A DNA stretch of 64,000 nt from Confluentibacter lentus (GTDB taxonomy: Bacteria > Bacteroidota > Bacteroidia > Flavobacteriales > Flavobacteriaceae). Position 1 is the first letter of the stretch; each line of letters opens with the position of its first letter. Shown here piece after piece: positions 18,364 through 24,796 of the stretch. The stretch spans positions 434,001 through 498,000 of the forward strand of contig NZ_NIHE01000001.1 in NCBI RefSeq assembly GCF_002806995.1. Reading direction: 5' to 3'. Under the pieces are notes generated by a model. It saw only the letters and a program-made list of their open reading frames with translations. It was not told where the DNA came from and ran no database searches. A program made the position numbers and the translations under genes.

Positions 18364-19161
18364 ATGTTAACATTTATCATTCCTGTAAAAAGCAAAAAGG
18401 TTTCTAATTCTTGGGGGTATTTTTCTAAACTTTTTGAAAGAACCCTTAAATCTATATGTAACCAAACCTCCGATAAATTTAGGGTCGTGGTTGTTTGTCA
18501 TGAGAAGCCTGACACAGATTTTGCACATTCTAATCTGGAATTCATACATGTGGATTTTGAACCACCCCTACTTACCCCCGAAACTAAAGATAAACATGAT
18601 GGGTTAAAGGAAGAAGACAAAGCCAGAAAAATATTGGCAGGCTTGGACTATATAAAAAAATATGAACAAGACTATGTTATGGTTACTGATGCGGATGACT
18701 GCATCTCCAATAAAATTGCGGCTTATGTTGATGAGTATAAATCAGAAGATATATTGGGATGGTATTTTAAAAAAGGATACATTTACCGTGAAGGTGATAA
18801 GTTTATTTCCTTAAATAAGGAAAATTTTAATACACTTTGTGGCACATGTATTATTGTAAAACCAAATCTTATAAATCATATATTTAAACAAAAGCCACAT
18901 TTATTATATGTCCACCAAACTATCAAATTAACCGATGATAAAGCTTTAAAACCATTCCCTATTCCAGGCTCTGTATATAGTATGGGAAATGGAGAAAATC
19001 ACTACATGTCTACTAGTATGATTAAAAACCTTAATTCAACCAATCTTTTTAGTTTAACTATGATTAAAAGTATTATTAGAAAACTAAAAAAATATCGGGT
19101 AAAAACCCTCAATACAAAAATTAAAAGTGAATTCGGAATTTACCATGTAGAATACAAATAG
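18364..19161 (+). CDS. GT-A fold glycosyltransferase (family 2-like)
   Basis: 265 residues. N-terminal MLTFIIPVKSKKVS is a GT-A strand 1; the DxD-type metal site is VTDADDCIS near residues 115-123. The C-terminal half is Lys-rich and lacks membrane helices. Homologues with this pattern sit in capsule or O-antigen loci, but acceptor and donor are unknown. It is followed after 41 bases by a second GT2, and both sit between housekeeping genes, with an AT-rich stretch ahead, which would fit acquisition as a small cassette. Confidence 0.8.
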   Translation: MLTFIIPVKSKKVSNSWGYFSKLFERTLKSICNQTSDKFRVVVVCHEKPDTDFAHSNLEFIHVDFEPPLLTPETKDKHDGLKEEDKARKILAGLDYIKKYEQDYVMVTDADDCISNKIAAYVDEYKSEDILGWYFKKGYIYREGDKFISLNKENFNTLCGTCIIVKPNLINHIFKQKPHLLYVHQTIKLTDDKALKPFPIPGSVYSMGNGENHYMSTSMIKNLNSTNLFSLTMIKSIIRKLKKYRVKTLNTKIKSEFGIYHVEYK

Positions 19162-19202
19162 AATACCAATCTATGATCTAATAAAAATAATCAAATTAAG
19201 AT

Positions 19203-20225
19203 ATGTTACTAAGTTTAGTGGTCCCTACATATAACGTGGAAAAATTTATTGGAAATTGCCTTCAAAGTTTATTGAATCAAGACATTCCATCAAACGACTA
19301 CGAAATTATTGTCATTAATGATGGCTCTACAGACAATAGTTTATCAATTGCCTCAGATTATGCAAAAAATAATAAAAACATTCATGTACATACTCAAGAA
19401 AATCAAGGGCTGAGTGCTGCAAGGAATAAAGGTATCGACCTTGCTAATGGAAAATATATTTACTTTATTGATTCAGACGATTATGTATCAAAAAATTGCT
19501 TAGGCTACATCTTAAGATTGTTGGAAACCCATCAATTGGATGTATTATGTATCCGATATAAAAAAGTTCCAGTACTTAATGATTATGAAGCAAGTAACAT
19601 ACATACAATTAATAATGAAAAAATTGACGTTGTTGATGGCATTAACTATATAGCACAAAACAATTATTTAAATAATGCTTGGTGGTACTTTATTAATCGT
19701 GATTTTTTGATAAAAACAAAATTAATTTTCCCCGTGGGAAGATTTGTTGAAGACGCAAATTTTACAGCGAACCTATTTTCATATTCAAAAAGAATGGCAT
19801 CTTCTTCAATAGACTTCTACCGATACTATATAAGACCCAATTCTATAATGAGAACAAAAACAGCGGCGCACAATTTCAAGATGATCTCTGATTACGAAAA
19901 GAATGTGTATGATTTTGACACTCAACTAAAACGATTGGAAAAAGTAGACCATCCAAAAATATCTGCATGCAGAGCCCGTTTAAAAACTAGACAGCAAAGC
20001 TTTGTTTTCTTCATGCTTGTTAGAATGACAAAATCAGATATCGAAATATCCAAAATCAAGGAAAAACTGTTTGAATTAAAAAAAATTAATGCTTATCCGC
20101 TAGATGAATTTTTAGGAAAGGATTATAATGGTTTTAATTATTTATTCATGTCGTTTATTTTTAATTCAAAATATTTAATATCGCCAACCATAAAAATATA
20201 TCGGATATTTCGTAAATTAATTTAA
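19203..20225 (+). CDS. Glycosyltransferase family 2 (EpsJ/WcaA-like)
   Basis: 340 residues with a canonical GT2 N-terminal domain: LSLVVPTYNVEKFIGNCLQSLL, IIVINDGSTDNSL (residues about 35-47), ENQGLSAARNKGIDLANGKYIYFIDSDDYVS with the DxD (SDD) near residue 95. The 3' half, with VEDANFTANLFSYSK and a C-terminal helical region, matches polysaccharide-synthesis GT2 enzymes. Acts on the cytoplasmic membrane side. Pair partner of the preceding gene; sugar unknown. Confidence 0.9.
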   Translation: MLLSLVVPTYNVEKFIGNCLQSLLNQDIPSNDYEIIVINDGSTDNSLSIASDYAKNNKNIHVHTQENQGLSAARNKGIDLANGKYIYFIDSDDYVSKNCLGYILRLLETHQLDVLCIRYKKVPVLNDYEASNIHTINNEKIDVVDGINYIAQNNYLNNAWWYFINRDFLIKTKLIFPVGRFVEDANFTANLFSYSKRMASSSIDFYRYYIRPNSIMRTKTAAHNFKMISDYEKNVYDFDTQLKRLEKVDHPKISACRARLKTRQQSFVFFMLVRMTKSDIEISKIKEKLFELKKINAYPLDEFLGKDYNGFNYLFMSFIFNSKYLISPTIKIYRIFRKLI

Positions 20226-20240
20226 AATAAACCATCAATA

Positions 20241-20258
20241 TTCCTGCTTTCTCAGGAA
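20241..20258. repeat. Small hairpin between convergent genes
   Basis: TTCCTG-CTTTCT-CAGGAA, 6-bp stem, between the GT2 gene and the MutS-like gene. It resembles the TTCCTGCC/GGCAGGAA-type element at 44261 but lacks its TGACA tail, so it may be a decayed copy or a weak terminator. Confidence 0.4.
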
Positions 20259-20266
20259 AGATAAGA

Positions 20267-22039
20267 TTAAACAATATTCATCTTTTTCAATAAAAATGAG
20301 GCATTCATGTTTTTACAAATGCCTTCTTTCAATTTATAGTCGAAATAAAGTTCATCGTTAATAATTTCAGCATCAAAATAGTAGTTTTTAACTTCATCAA
20401 GTTCATTTTCAATAGCGCATAAACTTAAATCGTGTGTCGCAATAATGCCTGTAGCATGGGAAGCTACCAACTTTTCGACGAACTTTCTAGATCCAATCGC
20501 TTTATCGGTGCTATTGGTGCCTTTTAAAATTTCATCCAGTACAATAAAATAAGGTTCTTGTTGAATGGCATCCACAATATATTTTAAACGTGTTAATTCT
20601 GAAAAGAAATACGAACTATCATCGGTTAAAGAATCGGTTGTTCGCATACTTGTTATCAGTTTTACTGGTGAATAGCCACTCGACTTCGCACAAACTGGCA
20701 ACCCTACATTTGCCATAACAATATGCAAAGATATTGTTCTTAAAAAAGTACTTTTACCTGCCATGTTAGCACCTGTTACTATAAAAAATTGTTCATTATT
20801 TATGCTAACATCGCTGTCTACACGTTTCTCTTTTTTAAGTAAGGGATGCCCTAAACTTTCAGCTTTTATAACCGTTCCTTTTTCTATTATTTCGGGGAAA
20901 ACAAATGCTGGGTGATTAAAAGCAAAGTTTCCTAAAGAATTGTAAGCATCAAAAAAGGATACCACTTCAAACCATTCGGCTACTTTATTGGCGTGTTCTT
21001 CAATCCATTTCTCAATATGAAAACTGTTTTTTATATCCGAAAGGAAAAGTCCGTTTCCAAAGATTGCTGAAATCAAATTATTTCTATTATCCAAAGCATC
21101 TAACGCCTTTGAAAGTTCTGTGAAAATAGCAGATGCTTTTTTACCTTCTTGCTGAATTTGTTGTTGTTTTTGTTGTAATAACTCAGAAGAAAACGATTCG
21201 TTCTCAATTAAATCCAAAAGCAAAGCATATTGTCTAAAGGTATCTTTAACCTTATCTGTGTTAGTTGACAACGCATTTATTTTTTTCACATAAATTCCAC
21301 TAATACCTAAACCTAAAAGCAACCAATAACCAATAATGGCTTGATTTGTTATGATATTAAAGAATATCAATCCAAAAATAACTAGTGATGCTATAGAGAA
21401 ACCCATAGGCAGCCAATTCGCGAATTTTGGTAAAAATACTTGGTAATTTTTTAACCACGTTATAATTTGTTTTACAGGCGTATCAACATGAACAAAACTG
21501 GATTTTGCCGTATAAAACTGTCGCCATTCTGGTTTAGAACTGAGTTCTTTTATGGCTTGCTGTCTCGAAACAATGTCTTCTATATTATTAGCTTTTAAAG
21601 CATTGGCTAACACTTCAGAACCTTCCTTTATGGTGGTTCTGTTTATAAATTGAAAAAAAGAACCTCGTCCGAATAAATCAATGTCTAAGCTATAAAAATG
21701 GGTTGGGTCTTGAAACTCCAATCCATCTTTTCTATTATGAAAATCGCCCGAAGCAATGATGATTTCTTCTTCATTAATTTTTACCAAGGCTTCATTAAAA
21801 CGCCATTCCGTTTTTATATCATTGTATTTAGATAACAAGTAAAGAAACAGCGCAATTCCAATCACTGCAATAAGAACGGCCACTTGCCATTGTCCGAACA
21901 CAAGATAAATACCATAAACCGTTAAAACAAAAACCAAAAGCCGGTACAAACTTAAAGCAGTCATTTTTTTATAAAGTTTGCTTACCTCTGCCTTATAACT
22001 TTCTAAATGTTTTTGGTAATATTCTAAAGGATTATTCAT
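20267..22039 (-). CDS. Membrane-anchored MutS-like ATPase (MutS domain V)
   Basis: 590 residues. Residues about 30-70 and 210-250 each hold paired hydrophobic helices (RLLVFVLTVYGIYLVFG, VAVLIAVIGIALFLYL; FSIASLVIFGLIFF, IIGYWLLLGLGISGIYV). The C-terminal third is a MutS ABC-type ATPase: Walker A TGANMAGKSTFLRT, ABC-like segment SYFFSELTRLKYIVDA, Walker B FIVLDEILKGTNSTDK and switch His IATHDLSLC. The mismatch-recognition domain I and Smr domain are absent. The family is known from Bacteroidota but its role is not established; a membrane location argues against ordinary mismatch repair. Confidence 0.88.
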   Translation of the reverse strand: MNNPLEYYQKHLESYKAEVSKLYKKMTALSLYRLLVFVLTVYGIYLVFGQWQVAVLIAVIGIALFLYLLSKYNDIKTEWRFNEALVKINEEEIIIASGDFHNRKDGLEFQDPTHFYSLDIDLFGRGSFFQFINRTTIKEGSEVLANALKANNIEDIVSRQQAIKELSSKPEWRQFYTAKSSFVHVDTPVKQIITWLKNYQVFLPKFANWLPMGFSIASLVIFGLIFFNIITNQAIIGYWLLLGLGISGIYVKKINALSTNTDKVKDTFRQYALLLDLIENESFSSELLQQKQQQIQQEGKKASAIFTELSKALDALDNRNNLISAIFGNGLFLSDIKNSFHIEKWIEEHANKVAEWFEVVSFFDAYNSLGNFAFNHPAFVFPEIIEKGTVIKAESLGHPLLKKEKRVDSDVSINNEQFFIVTGANMAGKSTFLRTISLHIVMANVGLPVCAKSSGYSPVKLITSMRTTDSLTDDSSYFFSELTRLKYIVDAIQQEPYFIVLDEILKGTNSTDKAIGSRKFVEKLVASHATGIIATHDLSLCAIENELDEVKNYYFDAEIINDELYFDYKLKEGICKNMNASFLLKKMNIV

Positions 22040-22071
22040 TCTTAATTTTCAATACAAATTATACAAATAAA

Positions 22072-22096
22072 AAAGCCCCGAAAAATTCAGGGCTTT
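22072..22096 (-). terminator. Terminator after the zinc peptidase gene
   Basis: AAAGCCC...GGGCTTT hairpin; read on the minus strand GGGCTTT is replaced by AAAGCCC...GGGGCTTTTTT, a G/C-rich stem with a T-run, 18 bases after the stop at 22114. Confidence 0.8.
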
Positions 22097-22113
22097 GTAA
22101 AACTTTAATTTTT

Positions 22114-22812
22114 TTAATCTCTTGAGCCACCAAACACTTGGAATCCCCAATATACTAAGTTCGCTAGTGCACCAATAGCTGCCACTAAATAGGTTCTAGC
22201 TGCCCATTTAAGTGCCTCTTCAGAGCCCGCATATTCTTGTTGGGATACCATATTTTTGTTTTTTAACCAAGCCAATGCACGGTTACTAGCGTCATATTCT
22301 ACTGGTAATGTGACAAAACTAAATAATGTTGCAAATCCCATCATTACTAAGCCTGCTACGGCAACCCAATATCCAAAACCAAGACCAGCTGCAGCTCCTA
22401 ACATCAATCCACCAAAAACAATCCATTGAGACATCCCAGAGGTGACACTTACAATCGGCACCAAAGCAGAACGCATTTTTAACCATTCGTATGCTTTGGC
22501 ATGTTGTACCGCATGACCACATTCGTGAGCTGCCACTGCTGCTGCTGCTGCATTACGGTGGTTATAAACCGATTCACTTAAGTTAACCGTTTTATTTTTC
22601 GGATTATAATGGTCTGTTAACTGCCCAGGAGTTGAAATAACCTCCACATCATAAATACCATGGTCTGCCAGCATTTTTTCGGCAATTTCTTTACCGCTCA
22701 TACCATTACGCAATTGTACTTTAGAGTATTTTTCAAACTTTCGTTTTAATGTACTGCTGACTAACCAACTTACAAGTGCAATCGCACCTATTAATATATA
22801 ATATCCAATCAT
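22114..22812 (-). CDS. Zinc metallopeptidase, YugP-like membrane protease
   Basis: 232 residues: N-terminal membrane helix (YYILIGAIALVSWLVSS), a region with NPKNKTVNLSESVY, the zinc-binding HECGH (residues about 96-100) in AAAVAAHECGHAVQHA, then three to four further hydrophobic helices. This is the neutral zinc metallopeptidase family (YugP, Pfam Peptidase_M48-like 'Zn_peptidase_2'). Natural substrates unknown. Ends at a strong terminator, so it is separate from the MutS-like gene downstream. Confidence 0.9.
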   Translation of the reverse strand: MIGYYILIGAIALVSWLVSSTLKRKFEKYSKVQLRNGMSGKEIAEKMLADHGIYDVEVISTPGQLTDHYNPKNKTVNLSESVYNHRNAAAAAVAAHECGHAVQHAKAYEWLKMRSALVPIVSVTSGMSQWIVFGGLMLGAAAGLGFGYWVAVAGLVMMGFATLFSFVTLPVEYDASNRALAWLKNKNMVSQQEYAGSEEALKWAARTYLVAAIGALANLVYWGFQVFGGSRD

Positions 22813-22900
22813 TTCTTTTTATTTTAAAATTAATTTACGAAATAAATATAGCAATAATAACGCCAATTATACAATATGAAATTTTGTCAGATAAAAATAG

Positions 22901-24001
22901 TTAGGATGCCGAAAATTCCAAATTAAATGTTTCAGCAATTTCTTTGTAAACAATCTTTCCATTCACAATATTCAATCCTTTATTTAATGGCGCACTATTT
23001 TGACAAGCTTGTACCCATCCTTCGTTTGCTAATTTAATAACGTAAGGCAAGGTGACATTGGTTAACGCTACTGTAGATGTATAAGGAACGGCTCCGGGCA
23101 TGTTGGCAACACAGTAATGCACTACATCATCAATAATATATGTAGGATCTTCATGGGTGGTTGGCCTAGTAGTTTCAAAACAACCACCTTGATCGACCGC
23201 CACATCTACGATGACGGTTCCGGGGCGCATGTCTTTAAGCATGTCCCTCGTGATTAATTTAGGCGCTTTGGCGCCTTTTATTAATACGCCACCAACAATT
23301 AAATCTGTTTTTGGTAAATGCCTTCTAATATTATATTCACTTGAAAACTCAGTATTCACATTTGGAGGCATAATATCTGAAATATACCGCAACTGATTCA
23401 TATTAATATCCATAATAGTAACATTGGCTCCTAATCCAGCAGCCATTTTAGCAGCCTGAATACCCACAATGCCACCACCTAAAACCAACACATGTGCTGG
23501 AGGTACTCCCGGAACACCTCCCAACAAAATACCACGTCCTTTAATGGGCTTTTCCAAATATTTTGCTCCTTGTTGAATGGACATTCTTCCAGCTACTTCA
23601 GACATGGGGATTAATAATGGCAACGAACCATTGGCATCTTCAACCGTTTCATAAGCAATACAAATAGCATTGCTTTTTATCATCGCTTGAGTTAGTGTTT
23701 CACTAGAGGCAAAATGAAAATAGGTAAATACCACTTGATTGGGCTTAATAAGACTATATTCCGTTTCAATAGGTTCTTTAACCTTAACAATCATATCTGC
23801 CACAGCATAAACCTCATCAATGGTCTCAAGAATGGTGGCACCAGCCTTGATGTAATCTTTATCGAAAAAACCACTTCCAAAACCTGCATTTTTTTGCACG
23901 TAAACCGTATGGTTTCTTTTAGTTAGTTCAAAAACGCCAGAAGGCGTCATGCCTACCCTGTTTTCATTATTTTTAATTTCTATGGGAACGCCAATTTTCA
24001 T
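22901..24001 (-). CDS. ald: Alanine dehydrogenase
   Basis: 366 residues; NAD-dependent interconversion of L-alanine with pyruvate and ammonia. Seen: IGVPIEIKNNENRVGMTPSGV at the N terminus, the substrate-binding KVKEPIETEY, AYETVEDANGSLPLLIPMSEVAGRMS, the glycine-rich NAD fold VLVLGGGIVGIQAAKMAAGLGANVTIMDI (around residues 170-198), and VHYCVANMPGAVPYTST. Length fits. A probable promoter at 24125-24132 implies a leader of roughly 115 bases, unusually long for this window. Confidence 0.96.
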   Translation of the reverse strand: MKIGVPIEIKNNENRVGMTPSGVFELTKRNHTVYVQKNAGFGSGFFDKDYIKAGATILETIDEVYAVADMIVKVKEPIETEYSLIKPNQVVFTYFHFASSETLTQAMIKSNAICIAYETVEDANGSLPLLIPMSEVAGRMSIQQGAKYLEKPIKGRGILLGGVPGVPPAHVLVLGGGIVGIQAAKMAAGLGANVTIMDINMNQLRYISDIMPPNVNTEFSSEYNIRRHLPKTDLIVGGVLIKGAKAPKLITRDMLKDMRPGTVIVDVAVDQGGCFETTRPTTHEDPTYIIDDVVHYCVANMPGAVPYTSTVALTNVTLPYVIKLANEGWVQACQNSAPLNKGLNIVNGKIVYKEIAETFNLEFSAS

Positions 24002-24124
24002 CTGTAAAAATTATTTGCTTTTTTAATGGTCAGATGCCATGCGCCAACTATCCTCTTGATAAGATTCAAGATTTGTTATGGCTCATTTCATAATTATTTA
24101 ATTTTTTGAATAGTCACTTCATTG

Positions 24125-24132
24125 CAAAATTA
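24125..24132 (-). promoter_or_regulatory. Candidate -7 element for ald
   Basis: TAATTTTG on the minus strand. If used, the ald mRNA has a leader of about 115 bases (24002-24118), containing CTTGA/TCAAG and other short inverted repeats. Confidence 0.4.
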
Positions 24133-24232
24133 AAATAATAGATTGAGAATAATGGAATATATATTAGATTTTGTGAATTTTTTTAGACGAAATGATTGAT
24201 TTGCTGAAAATACACTAAAACGAGTTCGTTTT

Positions 24233-24487
24233 TCAAGGATTTTTGGCGTATTTTATCTTGAAATAAATGAGCAAAAAGGCGGAACACAAGGTAATGGCAT
24301 TTGCCATGATCATAGACGGACTGTTTTTATAATAACCATATACCAGCCAAATAAAAACCCCAACAAAAAACATGAGAAGCATGGGTAACGATAGCGCGGA
24401 AACATCCTTGGTTTTCCATGTTTTATAGACTTGTGGCAAAAAGGCTGCGGTAGTGAGTGTTGCTGCAATAAATCCGATGATTTCCAT
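24233..24487 (-). CDS. SemiSWEET sugar transporter (PQ-loop)
   Basis: 84 residues with three hydrophobic helices in the PQ-loop arrangement: IGFIAATLTTAAFLPQVYKTW (helix 1 ending in the PQ motif at residues 18-19), LPMLLMFFVGVFIWLVYGYY, and MIMANAITLCSAFLLIYFKI. This is a half-transporter; SemiSWEETs dimerise to move mono- or disaccharides across the inner membrane. It lies 3 bases after the DUF6370 gene, so both follow leuS in one minus-strand run. Confidence 0.9.
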   Translation of the reverse strand: MEIIGFIAATLTTAAFLPQVYKTWKTKDVSALSLPMLLMFFVGVFIWLVYGYYKNSPSMIMANAITLCSAFLLIYFKIKYAKNP

Positions 24488-24490
24488 ATA

Positions 24491-24796
24491 TTAATCCAGT
24501 AACGTTATGGCTGTTACTTTAAACCTATTATTAATTAATTCGCCCTCAACTTCTGCCTTTCTAACAACTTCACAAAATCCCGAATTTTCATCATGAGCAT
24601 CACCGAATTCATCTATATGCGCTCCATCTACAAAATAAGCTTTATCATTAAAACGAACTGCTAAATCGCAACCTTTTTGCGAAGTCAATCCAAATTGGCA
24701 TTGGCCACAAGACAATTCTACAGTTTGCTTTTGTGTTTTATGCTTATTACAAGAAACACTTAAAATTAAGAGACACAAAAGGAAACTGCTTTTCAT
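24491..24796 (-). CDS. DUF6370 family lipoprotein
   Basis: 101 residues with a lipoprotein signal (LLCLLILSVSCNKHK, Cys 16). The mature part has VELSCGQCQFGLTSQKGCDLAVRF, a CGQC pair plus a third Cys, and GAHIDEFGDAHDENSGFCEVVRKAEVEG; this matches DUF6370, a small periplasmic family of unknown function. The Cys pattern suggests metal or thiol chemistry but that is inference. Overlaps the leuS stop by 1 base, so it is coupled to leuS translation. Confidence 0.8.
   Translation of the reverse strand: MKSSFLLCLLILSVSCNKHKTQKQTVELSCGQCQFGLTSQKGCDLAVRFNDKAYFVDGAHIDEFGDAHDENSGFCEVVRKAEVEGELINNRFKVTAITLLD

Noticed and set aside
18364-20225. The two glycosyltransferases as a possible CD-NTase or defence partner for the STING-like gene
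   Set aside because: Both have clear GT-A/DxD sugar-transfer motifs and no CD-NTase G-S/DxD nucleotidyltransferase pattern; no other gene in the window fits a cGAS-like enzyme.
24002-24118. SAM-I riboswitch in the ald leader (CTTATCAAGAG looks like its 5' end)
   Set aside because: The following GG-rich and GGCAACC blocks of SAM-I are absent; only the first bases agree.
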